Below are positions 46,720 to 62,689 of a DNA stretch of 64,000 nt, one piece after another (position 1 is the stretch's first letter; every line of letters starts with the position of its first letter). This DNA comes from Taeniopygia guttata. Its lineage: Eukaryota; Chordata; Aves; Passeriformes; Estrildidae. The position numbers and the translations under genes are program-made. A model generated the notes under the pieces. The model made no database searches and was not told the origin of the DNA. It was given only the letters and a program-made list of their open reading frames with translations. Location: NCBI RefSeq assembly GCF_048771995.1, contig NC_133026.1, positions 118,873,501 through 118,937,500 on the forward strand. Reading direction: 5' to 3'.

Positions 46720-49700
46720 AACACAGAGCTAAATTCTGCAATATGATACATCCTGATTTCTGTGGCTGAAGTGGAGAAAACACTTTTAATTCAAGAAAAT
46801 TATTTTGCAGTGGAAGCTGTTCAACTATCTCTCCAGGCCCTTGAGAGTGAGGTGATAAGTAGAGCAACTGCTGAATATTATTGGGAAAATAAAAGATGCA
46901 ACAGACAATAAGAATTCCAACACAAATATTAGGGCTCGGTGTTGTTTTGAGATTTTTTTTTCTTTTTTAAGGACTAGCTAATAAAGGAGTAAATTCTAAG
47001 CATCATAATTGACACAGCAGACAGCAGGGTTTTAATCAAGCAATCCATACATCTGACTTTCTTCTAAAAATTGTGTCTTGGTTCCTTTCCCATATATGTG
47101 CTAATTACAATATTGAAAGTTTAAGTAACTACAAAGTTGTGTCAATTTGTTCACTGTTTAAAATAACAAAAGGGCTTCATCTCCAAGGAGAAAATCTGTG
47201 CAAAAGAAAATTCAGCAGTGCAGGAGAAGGAAATTCCAAGTATACCTAAAATCTTATAAAAAATAACTTCATTAAAGACGACCAGACATGCAATTGAAAG
47301 CAAGCTGATTAGGATATTCAGGGCATCTACTAGAGCACCAGCTGCAGTGGGCTTAGATGCCCTACACTGATGAATTCCATTTGAAGGAGACGTATTAGCT
47401 AAGCAATTATTAGATAGGTTTCTGAACATGGTTACAGAGGAATATATAAAGTGCTCCAGCAAAGGGCACCATCAGGCATTTGAGTGCCTGCTCTGCCCAT
47501 GGAAAGTCAAAAGGAATGGAATAAATGGGATTAAGAAGGTATTTGCAGCAGGACAAAGACAAGGACCTGTTAAGCACTAACACACCAAAATGTTCAAGAG
47601 GAACACTTTAATTGCTTTGGACTGAGTCAATGAAGAAATAGTAAACAGTGGCTACAAATGTGTTAATCTCTCCATATTAAGATGCGATTAAGAATAGCTC
47701 ACTTGCACAGGTGACATTGTTCCATTATTGCTCTTTCCTCCGTACACTGTAGAAGAGCACATGAAGCAGAGGCTGGTCCCCAGCAGGCTGAGGGGATGGC
47801 AGCGCTGCTGTGGCTCCCTTCGAGGCCATGCCCAGAGGGTGTTTCCCTTGGAGGATATGGCAAGATGGGAGAGGGAAGCAAGGCTGGCTGTGAGAAATAC
47901 ATGTTTGTATCTCCCTTCTGTACAGTAATTATTTTTGAGGTCCATTAACATAGATTTGGGCTCTACTTTGGGCATCAGTCTCTGCAGTGCAAAGAAAAGA
48001 ATTTAACTGGTCTGCAGCTCCCCTGCCATGTGGAAAATACGAATCTCATCTGTCTTTACACAAGCCTATGAAGACCTAAGGACAAAAAGTGTGAATTGGC
48101 ATCACACTGGCACATTAAAATATAACTACGCCAGTTTTCCCGAGTTTCTGTCGGGGATAATCAGCCCTGCTCCCACTTTAAGTGTCTTGGGAAAGCCCTC
48201 GTTCAGCAGAGAAACCACTGAGTAACAGAAGGTCACCAACACAGCTCCAGTACTTTCCTCTGCTGCAGGCTTCCACCTTGTCCTGGCTGCTGTAACAGTG
48301 CCTTGGAGAAAGTGGCACCCAGACATCAGCAAGGAAGATGCTTGGAAGAGACCAACCTGGCCCAGAGCCTGCTCTACACAGCTGGTGCAGCCTAGACCAG
48401 CTCAGCTGAGCCAAAAACTCCAGGGCTGGGGTCATTGTGTTGCAAAGGAGCCATTGTAGTGAAATCAATAGGGGCGATTTAAAATACCACTACATGACAA
48501 TTCCAGTGTCAGAGCCGAGCAAGTCAAAGAAGGTTGTTCCTCATAGCAGGTTAAACTCCTGAGGGTGGAGATAATCTCACAGCAGGAAGGGATGAAAGTG
48601 CTATGGCTGCCTGGGCCACGATGCTTTCACACTCCTCATTGCCAGCTTTAGGCTACAGAGCGGGCCATTATCAGAATCATTGTCATTATTATCCTAAAAG
48701 CTGCTGCCCGACATTCAGGCATCTATCAGGAAAAGACCCAAGGCCCTATTAGTGCAGGCAATAAGCCCCCAGGAGGAGGGGAGGAAACTCATTCCTAGAG
48801 AAATTTACGTTGCTGCTGGCTACATTCCTATCAGCTTTGTTAATTCTGAAGTGACATTCATTGGTAAAGCTGATTTTACCACGTTCTCCCATCAATCAGT
48901 AGGACAAGTCTCCTAACAGAGGTTTTTTTTATTGTCACACACAATAATTTGCCTCACAGACACATGATGTAATGATCCTGGGGGAAGCTGATCATCAATA
49001 CTCTGTATCTATATGAAAACCATGTGCCCACCACAATCACTGTGTCCTGACTGTGTCTGTGATATCTGCCTTTCTGCTCCCTAGCTGCAGTTGAGGAAGC
49101 CAGGATTTTCCTAAAAGAGATATTAATCAATTGTGAAAGAATGCCACTCTCTCCCCAAGTGATGCTTCCAAAGAACATGATGTTAAATCCTTTACCTGGA
49201 GATGCTTCCATTGCAAATGCAGTGGAGATTTGAAAACAGTGTCCAACAAAGCCTGGCGTTTTCCTGATACAAAAGAAAGTGTTAGAAAAATTGTGAGTTT
49301 TCATCCCACACCTCAGCAGATCAAGTCCCACTGAAATTCCAGTTCTTCAAGCTGTTTCAGAAATATTTTATCCTGTGTTAGATGGCTGCTCACAAAAGAC
49401 ACTATCGACAGATTCTGATAGATTTGCAATTCTAAGTTAACTGAATATATTACCACCGACTGCATAAAATACAAAATGAATTAACAAATAGACTGCATAC
49501 ACATGCCATTTCTTTTGGGAAATTAAATATTTGATTGTGATAGAATCTTTAAAGGTCTGGGTATTAAAAACCCAATAAACTTCTTGATATACTTCCATCT
49601 AAGTGAATGGGAACAGGTAAAAGCCTACAATAGTCTTTTAGCTGTTTGAGGGGGGGGGGCGGGTAGGGAGGAAGGAACCTCTTAATTTCTTGCAGATTTA

Positions 49701-52700
49701 TGTAAACTAGTCCAAACTCATGAAACTGTGTGTGAAGAGCACAGTCTTTAAGGTGATGAATAGTACTAAAAGACCTCCTTACCACTCTGAAGGTAGTTAA
49801 CTGAGCTGACTGCCTCGAGCTTTGACACCTTTAAAGGGCATGTTTATCAAGGGAAAGATGGGTTGAATTTCTAAAATATTTGTCCTCCTTCTGGGGCCAT
49901 ACAGGAACCCACTAAACCGTGTAATTTCTTGATTTTCTTCTACTCCATACCCTGCAAGAGATGACAAGCAGCGAACAGAAAAGAGACTCTGATGCTGAAG
50001 GAAAGTAAGTTTTAACTGTCTGATGGGCAGGGGGCTGCTGCGTGCCTCCCTCCCATGGGGACGGCTGTAACAGCGGGTTAAAAGCTCTTCCTCACAGCCC
50101 CCCGGGGACCGCTGTGTGTGCAGCAACACATAATGCAGCTGAGTCCCGCTGGGCGCTGCCTGGGGAGGGGATGTGCCCAAAGGCAAGAGATGGGCAAGTG
50201 GCCATGTGGGGCTGTGCATGCAGAAGGGTTGAGCTGCTGCTCTGTTCTCAGCAATGCCTGCTGAGCCCACCACAGTGCCCGGGCTCTCCCGGGGGTCCCC
50301 CAGCCACCACAGAACCGAACTAAGCCAAGGCACCTCCGATTAAACTATGGCAGGTTAAACTTCTGCTGAGTTTCTAATGACTGTAAAAACTCCCCTTTGG
50401 CCTTGGGTGCTATAACTATTTATGAGGTTGACCTTTAATTACTCTCTCATGTAGAAATCTTTGATAATATGTCTTTGAAAGCTTGACAAATACGGACCTA
50501 CACAGCACAGATCAATACCAATACAGTAACATAGTACAGCAGCTTCCACAAAAGCAGATGCTGACAGGTCTTACCAGCAAAGTTGCTTCAAAGGACTTAT
50601 CACTTCATCTGGGCACTGTTGGCTCTTTCCTATTACTGAAGAGTTTAGGGAATGTAAAAAACAAACATGCAAGGGATGCCAAATATTAACATGGCATAAA
50701 GACTGGAAAGGGTATGAAGCATTATCCCACTGGGCCCAAGGGAACCGCAGCTGTCAGCAGCAGCAGGACAAGAGTGACTGCCATCTGCCGTTGCTGTACA
50801 GGTTTCTGCTCATCTGCCTTTCAGGGCTGGAAAAATATGGATAGTGTTTAGTACCTAGTTTGAATGCCACAGAGCTTCTTGAAAAGCAGCCCCTTAGCAA
50901 ATCCACTCTCTTCATGAATGCCATCCAAAGTAATAATGAAACAGAGAGTGAATAGTTAATAATTCTATAATCAGTTTACTTGAATATTCAGAGTTGCTTG
51001 ACTTTTCAAGTTTTAACAGACATTGTACACATGAATGAACATATCTAGGTACACATATGCACATATATGTGTGTGTATATGTACACACAAATAAAAACAA
51101 AAAGTCAGTTATATTCTGTTAAGAATGGTGAATACACTTGGCAAATGCCTACACAGTGTAAAGGGGGTTATCACTACAATCATACAGTTATATAAAACAG
51201 AAACTCATAATCTAGAATACTTCATTTTTATTTTAACCCACCTAGTATAACTTATTATTATCATATAGGTTTAATACTTCATGCCATAAGTACTATGGAA
51301 ATAAGTGGGGGTTCTCTTATGACAATGATTAAAATACAGAATATGCATCATCTTTGACCATCACAATGAATTACAGGGAACTTGCCATTGTTCTCACCTA
51401 ATGGAAGTTTGCTGCTGGATGATTCCCAAAGACATAGACTGAAGAAAATGCAAAGATAAAATTTGAAAAGTTTTATAATAGTTTTTATTTACACATCACT
51501 TCTAGAAAAAGAATGAATTCATCTATTGGACAGAGGTGGTTAAAGGAAAGCATCACAGACCAAAAAGTTGTACAGATTTTGGGAGAGGTTTTAAATGCTA
51601 ATAACCACCTTAGTTTCCCTTCTCTTCTGAATTTCTGCAAAATTAAATTGTTTTCTCTTATTCAAAAGAAGAACTGTTGTCCTTTAGCTCTCCTACAGAA
51701 CTTTTTTTTGTCATAACAACATCCTGGCCAAAACAGCTCCCAGGAGACAAAAGCAATGAAAGCCATAAAGGAAGAAGGTTTTTGTCATGCCAGGCCCTAC
51801 TGCTCATGTCTTACACATACAAAACCATCAGCAACTAAACTGGGATAGACAGACTATCTGAATAGATTTGGCCAGTTACTCCAACTAGTTTTAAAAATCC
51901 AATATATAGAAACAAACTATGTTGACACTGTGATAGTAGTGTTACATCAGCATAGAAACAGAAAAGGAATTTAAAAGCCTTAAATTCAGGGACTTTCCCC
52001 ATGAGGAGGAAAGATCAGACTGATTTTCTCTGAGCTTGCCTCCCTGCCTGTAGATCTGGCATTTGAACTCTCTCTTTGATGGAAAGAAACTCAAAAAAGC
52101 AATCTACCTGAAGGAGTCCTTCTCCATCCCTCATTTCTCTAATCTCCAAAACATAAGGCTGAGGACACCCTTGGGAAGGGGCCTGGGGGTGGGGTGTGGG
52201 GGGATGAGTAAAGAACACAGATGCTTGAGCAAATAACCAAATGTCACTTATCCAGGAATTTTCCCTTTTGATGGCACGTTTTTTCATGCTGGATTTTGTT
52301 TTGTGTGCAATATATTAACTGTGTGTGATCTCTCCAGCTGTGAAACTAAGAGGAAGAAGCCTTAGAAGAGGCATAGGTTAATTAGATGCCTACTGTGATA
52401 AATCTAGTAATATCCATACAAGGTTTCATACTACTCTTGACTGGAGATCCACCGAAGTTGAGATGAAAAAAAAAAACTCGTTTTGACTGGTAAACTTCTG
52501 AATTAGCCTTGTTACAGTGTGGAGCAAAGACTCCCAGCAGGGTTTGGGCCCTGCTGCCTTCAGAGCCATGGTGTGAAGCCTTCTTTTGCTGCCAGCATAA
52601 GGAAAGAAGCTTTCAAGAAGGCGGCTCCAGACACACCAGAAAAGTAAAATCCTGCCCTCCAGAGGCTGGACTATCTCTCTTCCAGCACTGCACAAGGCTC

Positions 52701-52923
52701 ATGGAAGGGAAAGCCCCCAGTCCCTCCAGCATCCTTCAGCACTGCCATCTCCAGCACTTCCTGCTCCAGTCTTGCCCATCCTCAGTAGCAGCAGGAGCAG
52801 GATGCTGCCAGCCCACATTCCCACTTTGGGTACAGCCATACATCAAGCTCTGGGTAGGGGGGGGCTCAAGAATAAGAGCAGATTCCCCTTGGGTTGTTTC
52901 ATGGGGCTTTTCACATCCCTGAC

Positions 52924-52954
<31 letters not shown>

Positions 52955-55900
52955 AAACCAAATCCACTTTTCATTAAGAGTCTATTGGTGAAACTGATAC
53001 TACAGAAATACACATTCCTGTGTGCTGCCTTCCTGCTCCATAATGGCTCCTGCATTAGGGACTGGGGGCAGGGGGCTACTGTTATCCATTTACTTTAGTA
53101 AAGATTGCTATTGAATGAAACCTTTAATGGGGTGTTTATGCTCCCGCTCCACTAAGAGCTCCAAGCTTGTGGCAGAGTAGTCTTTCCCTCCACCTTGACA
53201 GCTATCAGAGAATCAATACAGGTAATCCCTCAGCACCGCTGTGTGGGTCTGCCCTGGTCACTGCACTGGGGTCACTTGTGAGAAAGCAAAACTTCTCCGG
53301 GGAGTGACTTTTCACAACACCCCCACCTCTGCACTGACCCTCTGCACTCTAGAGGGAATGCCACTGACCCCACTTTGATTTAGACAGAGGATGGACTTAC
53401 TCTTGCTCTCTAGGAAGCTTGATTTCCCTTCAGGGGTTATCTGTGAATTGCACTTTTTGGCCACTATAATCCAAGTTATCATCCCTTTCTCCTTCCTTCA
53501 TTCCAAGTGGGTGTTTTCTCTGCTCCTGCATTTCTGTTCATGACTAAGGTATCTCCTACTGGCTTTGCTCAAGTTCCTGCAGTCAAAGTGGAAGGATTGC
53601 ATTTTCTCACTGCTACTTGGCAGGCTGATAACACTGCAGTTTGCAGGACGGTGTGGCATTCTCACAATAAGGTATTCAAAAGTGCTCTCTACACTACTAA
53701 ATTGCTGGGCTAGCCAGAGGTTAGTCCTGTGACAAATATTAATCCTTGTGACTTTAAGTCTGGTTTGCCACTGCTGCAGTGGTGTAAAGCTGGGGTTTCA
53801 GGACAGCCCCTACATCAAGGCTACTGCAGAGTGACTGGCTGGGGATGGAGACAGAATAGAGCCCCTCAAGCCCCACTGCAGGAGAGGCAGAGGTGCTGTC
53901 ACTCTCCTCTGGTGCTGCTGCACAGCCCCAGCTGTCAACACCCAAGCCCAGGAACCTTCGAGGGGATGGCTTTTTAGAAAAGGTGCTCACTGGTAGAGAT
54001 GAAGCCTCTTTGAAACTTGAGTCAAACACCATAAAAGCATAGAATGAAAGTCTGGACATGTTTCACCTAAGCTTGAAAAAGAACAAAAGAAGAGGGCAAA
54101 AACAGAGCCTCACACCTCTCATGTGCCCTAAGGCCCTGCACTAGGTGTGTTAGAGAGAGACAGAAGCGAAAGAGTGCAAGGGCATGTGTATCAGGAGAGA
54201 AAGGGAATGGTGATGGTGACTGTGTCTGTAGGGGTAAAACAAACACCAGCACTTGCTGCAAAGGCCTGTAGGATACTGGGGACCCAAGGAATGGCTTTCT
54301 TCAGAAGGGGACAGCCAGTCAGGGCTCCTCTGGTGAATGATCTCTCTTGTTTAATGGACAGTTTGGCACTGACCAATATTTGTTTGCGACATTATCTTCA
54401 ATTCACTAAGTTCCTTGCTGCTTTTCACCTTCCTTCAGTGCTTAACCCTGTTTTCCACAGTGAGCAGCAGGACAGGGACTGGGACAGCAGGGGCTGGGGA
54501 CCAGGTGTTTGAAGAACAGGGATATGCAGAAGATGCTAGAGGCAGCAGATGTCTGTGGCCAGGCCTTTTGTTCTCACACTTGCAAGCCTGAGCTCTGGGA
54601 CCACCTTTTTTTTTTGTCTCCCCATTGTCATTTACTCAGGAGTTAGCCTCACACTGTCTCTCTCCCTGCACCCCTCTGTTCCAACAAAACAGTTGATTGC
54701 CCTCATACTCTGGTTTCTATTTAGATCACTTTCTATTAACATTTAAAAAACTCTGACAGAGTTAATGCAGAGCACTTAAAACCAGCTAGTGTTTTACAGG
54801 ACTGATTAGTCCCAGGGACTTTGTCTTGCTGCTCCCCTTGGGAGGACTGTTTTTAATCCTAGTTAAGGGAAGAAGAGCCAGGATGCACGCACCTCCTTTG
54901 CCTTACTGAAAGCAGTGACAAAGTGGACATCACTCTACAGCCAGTTTAAGCAAAACTGAGCAAGAAACATGGGTACCTATAGCACATAGTGTATTACTGT
55001 AGTTACTGTCATGGAAAATAACACTTCTCTCCTATATTGCATCTTGCAGATGCCAAGAAACAGAAGAGATGGATTTAGTACAGCATGCAAAGTCACAGCC
55101 CAGCCCCCTGAGAGCTGCAGGAGCATGGAGCACCACGGTGCCTGCTCAGCACAGACCTGGCAGCCGGGGCTGCCCAGCACCACAAGGACTGAGCCTTTAC
55201 ACATGGTCACAAATATTCTCTTTTCTGCTGAACTTGCAGTGCAGCCTCCTTCATGCACATGTCTCTCTGTGCCATGCAGTCATTCTGGGCACCTGACAGA
55301 TAGAAAAGTGCAGCATGCACACAAGCTCCCTCAGTCTCCCCCCTTAGCTGTGTGTATAAATATCCAAAACCCCACTGCTGGCTGAGCTACACATTCACTC
55401 AGCTGCTGAGAGCACGGCCACAAAAAAGTGCAAGTGAATGTGCAAATTGTAGGGGAGGAAAACCTCAGCTCACAAGACACACACAGGGTACAGGTACACT
55501 ACAGGAGGATTCCCTAATCTTTCCTAACCCCCATCTGGCAAGAACAGCAATCCGTTTTCTCTGACAATCAGTGCATTTTTGTTTCAGAAAACTAAAATCT
55601 GCATGGTCTTGTGGGTGGCTCAGCTTGACCTCCCTCCTGATACATTTCTCCCCACCCTGCTGTGAAGTGTGCAGAGCCAAGTGCCATCCTCACAGTCCTC
55701 AGCACAGCTGGGACTCGCTATTCAAAAGGGAGAGGATGACTCTATAGCATAGTTAAATGCTACAAGGTAGTTTAATTCCTTTTTTTAGTGCTCAATCTGG
55801 ATCCATCATCTTGCTTGCAAGTGGGAATGAACTCAATCCAGAACTGAAAGGCCTCAGCTTTCATGAACTGTTGGGGTACTTAAGACCAAATCCATTAAGA

Positions 55901-56150
55901 CACTGCATGCCTTTGACTTCTTGTGCAGTCAGCTGCTACCCAGCAGGACAAAGACTAGAATTCACAATAAGAGACAGTTTGACTCTGTAAACGACTTACA
56001 AATGACACAGAAAACACCCCTCATCCATTTGCTAGTACCTTAAATACCCAACTCTGCATCTAGCAGAAAACAAGCCATAGCCCATCAGTGTACACTGCAG
56101 CCTCCAACAATTTATTTTTATTATGGAAGATTAATATTAGGAAAGGTGGG
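46717..56150. other. Intergenic, no gene recognised
   Basis: The only simple features are an alternating purine/pyrimidine patch at about 51048-51085, a 27-base A run at 52924-52950 and G-runs near 49652. Open frames up to 178 codons (49797-50333, minus) have no recognisable motif and overlap frames on the other strand. The segment 48600-48910 is repeat-free and could be conserved non-coding sequence. Confidence 0.5.
52924..52950 (+). repeat. A27 homopolymer
   Basis: Twenty-seven consecutive A's. I checked the upstream sequence for a processed-pseudogene body and recognised none, so this is listed as a simple repeat only. Confidence 0.9.
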
Positions 56151-56570
56151 TGCTAATGTCTTTACAAACAACTCGATGGGCTAGGGTCTTTAGGACAAAC
56201 GGCTGTTAATGTCTTTGAAATGGGTCTTAATGTCTCTACCAACCTCAAGCTGAAAGTTTGTAACAAAGCCCAGACAGTTTGACTATAGCCTAAACTCCTG
56301 AACTTTATGGTAATAGAAAAATGGGTAAGCAAAGCCTGTTGCAAAACCTAGATAGTTTTAAATTCTGAACTTTGGGAGAAAAAGACAAATGTTCAAGGCA
56401 GTTTGGGAAGGCTGTACCTCAGCCAGTGGGGAAAGGAAGAGGGCAACATGGGGCCAGGAGCTGAGGATAAAAGGAAGCTAAGCTTTCCAAAACTCCAGTG
56501 GGCTTTCCCTCCCTTCATTCAAATAAAGTTGCAGGACTCCTCTGTCTCCTTTATGGACACTGTTTTTTCA
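56151..56570 (+). repeat. Possible solo LTR, plus strand
   Basis: An LTR-like plan is visible. It starts TGCTAATGTCTTTACAAAC, with three imperfect copies of TTAATGTCTYTRMMAAC in the first 95 bp (about 56153, 56204 and 56227). There is a GGATAAAAGG TATA-like box near 56464, AATAAA at 56522-56527, and a short CT-rich tail ending near TTTTTTCA. Neither end is certain and no target duplication was found. A unique sequence with chance motifs is the alternative. Confidence 0.35.
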
Positions 56571-58982
56571 TAGCGTGGTTTTGTGCGCAATAATTCGCTT
56601 CAAAATTTGCATATATGGTTTTAATGTGCAAGACAGCCAGTACCTTCAATAACAAGTACAAGTATAACCCTTCAAGTATAACATACTCCTTTACAGACAA
56701 CACATCAAACACTATAGAAAGGTGCAAATAATTTAGCACAAGACATTTGGGGTTTCTTCAAGAAGAAGAAAATGCACACAAGAGCACTACAGAGGCACCA
56801 TTTAAACATACAACCTTAATTCAGAGGAAAAAAAAAAAAAAGAGGTTACCTGCATGGGAAGCTAACCAGGCATTTCACAGTACTTCAAAGCCATTCCTAG
56901 TCATAACATTTTCTTCATTAGTAGGCAATTTCACCAAATCCTGAATTTTTTTTAAGGGACTGAACTAGCAAAGGCTTTGCACACATAATTCTTGTTTCTG
57001 TTGGCCAGGATTTTGTATGTTTGTATCTATCCTCCTAGACAGCAGGCAGCTGGAAGAAAGGTTCAGTTCTACCTGTTTCCCAGCATTGTTTGTACATAAG
57101 TTCTGTGTTAATTTTCTGCTCAGAAGTGAATTTTAAGGGCCAGGGATTCAGCCCTCAAGAGGTAAAAAATTTAGTCTGCTCTATTATGGTAATATTTGGT
57201 ATTAAAATAAGAAAAAAAATCAGAGCCTACCCTAAAACCTACATGAATAAACATATAATACAAATGGATTTGATTATTTCACATACTGCCTGGTGCTGGG
57301 CATCAATATTTTGTTTATCGGTAAGTTATTTAATAAATAACTAAAAAATATTTTCACCATGAAAACAACGAGAACAGAGCAACTGAAGGTACAAAAAAAA
57401 CTTATAAAAATTAGTGCAAATCAATATATTTAAGGATACAGTATCTGCACAATATAATTAAATGTACAAGTAAAACTTTCTATTTTTATGCTATATTTAA
57501 AGAGAACGTTTAAGTTGGTACAAAATAAAAACTTTACTTTCTTCTACTTTATGTACAAAATTCTTGTTAATCCCAGCTGATCTAGGATACTTTGAAGATA
57601 ATTTTATCATCCCAGTAATACCAAACTACCTGTGTTTATCACCTAGCTCCAAAAAGGACTTCCAAAAAGGTGGCTCAGCTTGACCTCCCTTGATGCAACC
57701 TACAGTCCCCACTGGCACAGTGAGCCCTCTCACAACCCCCTGCCAGGTCTGGTGGTCACTCAGTGATAACTAAAACTTCTATACCAATTACAGCACTCCC
57801 TATCCTCAGCAGTCCTTCAGCACAGGCTCTTTGTTAAGCCTCCTAGTTAAGATTTCACATTGATATGCAATGCAAATTTTTTTAAGAATTGATAATGTCT
57901 CACTGGCCACACTCCTGCCTTGCCTGTGTGGTCAGTGAAACATGGAGGATGACACCTTCCAGTCCTCCTGTGGAAGCAAAGCCTTTCCTGCAGACTGGCG
58001 AAGGAATTTCATGTGCAGAGTTTTAGGCACTGAGGAGTAGTCCTGATATAATTTTACAGTTATCCAACATAAAGCCAGGAAGAAGCAGTCGAGCCCACCC
58101 TTCTTATCAGGGTTCACTGAAAATATTCACCTGGCTAGGACCAGGCAGGTTCAGGGAAATTCAGAAAGAAGAGACCACTGCTGGGATTGTGCTTGCCCTG
58201 GCCTGCTCAGAGTCTACAAAGAAACACCTCTGTGAGGCCGCTGGACTGCTCATTATCCACCCAATAGCTTACTGATGCTTAGGAATATCACCATGTTTGG
58301 TCTTCCAACCGCTTGAGAAGACAAAACCAACCCCCACTATCTCTGCTAGCTGGGATATCAGGCCTGCATATATCTTACCACACCCCACTTCTCTCCTTCT
58401 GGGCTAACCAGCATCCAGCACCCTCTGGAAGAGTTGCTCTCACAGTCCTGGAGCTTAGTCTCCCAGTAGCTAAATTATTTAAAATAGCTCTTTGTTGCTC
58501 CATCAGCCAGTATCTATGAGGAAGTTCACATTTAAATAGAACATCACTAAAAGACAGGTTAAGGGTAAGTAGACCATATACCTGTGGCCATCTATCCAAA
58601 CAATATGAACAGGTTAAATCAGCTTTAAGAAATGCACCTGATAAAAATATACCTTACATAAGCTTTGATACAAACTGTACCAGGCAGTCCACAGGCATTG
58701 GAGATGCCGAAAAACTCCTCACAGTGATATTTGTGTACAAAGGGCTTTGGGGAGGTACAATTCCCTCCTGCTTAAAGACAGAGTATGGGAGGAGAAGGAG
58801 AGTAATCAGGGTAGACCCTGTTCCCTGTGCTCAGCCATGTGCCCCGGGTCCAGAGACCAGACCTACCCCAAGAGCCACTGCAGGTGTCACCTCCTGCGCC
58901 GCGCACACAGCCACGCACAAACAGATACACACAGACCGAAATACACGTGAGCTGGTCCGGGACTCGTCCGTGGGCTTCCTGC
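56571..58982. other. Downstream flank of PRDM14, possibly including its 3' UTR
   Basis: This lies 3' of the PRDM14 stop codon on the minus strand, so the proximal part must include the 3' UTR, but I cannot place the poly(A) site. The segment 57300-57560 is AT-rich, and its minus strand resembles UTR sequence. No canonical AATAAA on the minus strand could be tied to it. A microRNA or further exon is not evident. Confidence 0.4.
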
Positions 58983-59210
58983 CTAATGAGCAGCATGAAC
59001 CTTCATGTGGAAGTTGCAATCCTCCTGCTCGGGGAAGTGCTGGCCGCACACGGAGCAGGCGCAGCCCTTGTCCTTGCTGTGCGTGCGCCGCACGTGGCTG
59101 TCGTGGGCCGCGTGCGAGGCGAAGGCTTTGCCACAGTGCTTGCACTTGAAGGGCTTCTCCCCCGAGTGCTGGCGGATGTGAGTGCGCAGGATGCTGGATG
59201 CTGTGAATGC
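58983..59210 (-). CDS. PRDM14: PRDM14 terminal coding exon (end of zinc finger 4, fingers 5 and 6)
   Basis: Read on the minus strand, a CCCTTTCAG acceptor precedes 75 codons and a TAG stop at 58983-58985. It begins AFTASSILRTHIRQHSGEKP, completing a finger whose cysteines are in the previous exon. It then gives finger 5 (CKHCGKAFASHAAHDSHVRR-TH) and finger 6 (CSVCGQHFPEQEDCNFHMKVH), with all zinc ligands present, and ends AAH. The residues of finger 5 and the TASSILRT phrase are those of vertebrate PRDM14. PRDM14 is a nuclear DNA-binding regulator of pluripotency and primordial germ cells that recruits repressive complexes. Codon usage is GC-rich at third positions, unlike the surrounding AT-rich DNA. 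The phase-0 entry joins the upstream exon exactly. Confidence 0.93.
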   Translation of the reverse strand, partial: AFTASSILRTHIRQHSGEKPFKCKHCGKAFASHAAHDSHVRRTHSKDKGCACSVCGQHFPEQEDCNFHMKVHAAH

Positions 59211-62486
<3,276 letters not shown>

Positions 62487-62689
62487 CTTGTGAGGTCTGT
62501 GCTTTTCGTGAACGTGGAGAATATGGATCCTCAGCCTGTCTCTTTTTTCAAAGGATCGGTCACAAAGGTGACAAGGAAATTTGCGGTCCCCCTGGTCCAC
62601 GCAGCGGGTGTACTTGAGGTGTTTGTCCCGGTAGTACTTGTAGGCAAAAACTTTGCCGCAGCGCTCACACTTGAAGCTCTCCCCGGCTT
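62487..62689 (-). CDS. PRDM14: PRDM14 internal exon (zinc fingers 1 and 2)
   Basis: A 203-bp exon on the minus strand with acceptor TTTCCCTTCTGCTGTACAG and donor AAG|GTGAGC. It enters with two bases of a split codon and continues for 67 codons from AGESFKCERC. Finger 1 reads C-x2-C-x12-H-x5-C (CERCGKVFAYKYYRDKH…C), a C2HC form. Finger 2 is C2H2 (CHLCDRSFEKRDRLRIH…VH). The DKHLKY and EKRDRLRIHILHVHEKHRPHK stretches identify PRDM14. In the family this exon follows the PR/SET domain exons, which must be further right on this strand. Confidence 0.93.

Noticed and set aside
49797..50333. 178-codon minus-strand frame
   Set aside because: It overlaps a plus-strand frame, has no family motif and no supporting splice or promoter context.
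52509..52950. 137-codon frame followed by an A27 run, considered as a processed retrogene
   Set aside because: The frame is not recognisable as any gene, no polyadenylation signal sits before the A run and no flanking duplication was seen.
57300..57560. AT-rich minus-strand sequence considered as the PRDM14 3' UTR end
   Set aside because: Only an ATTAAA variant could be found on that strand, with no downstream context to fix a poly(A) site.
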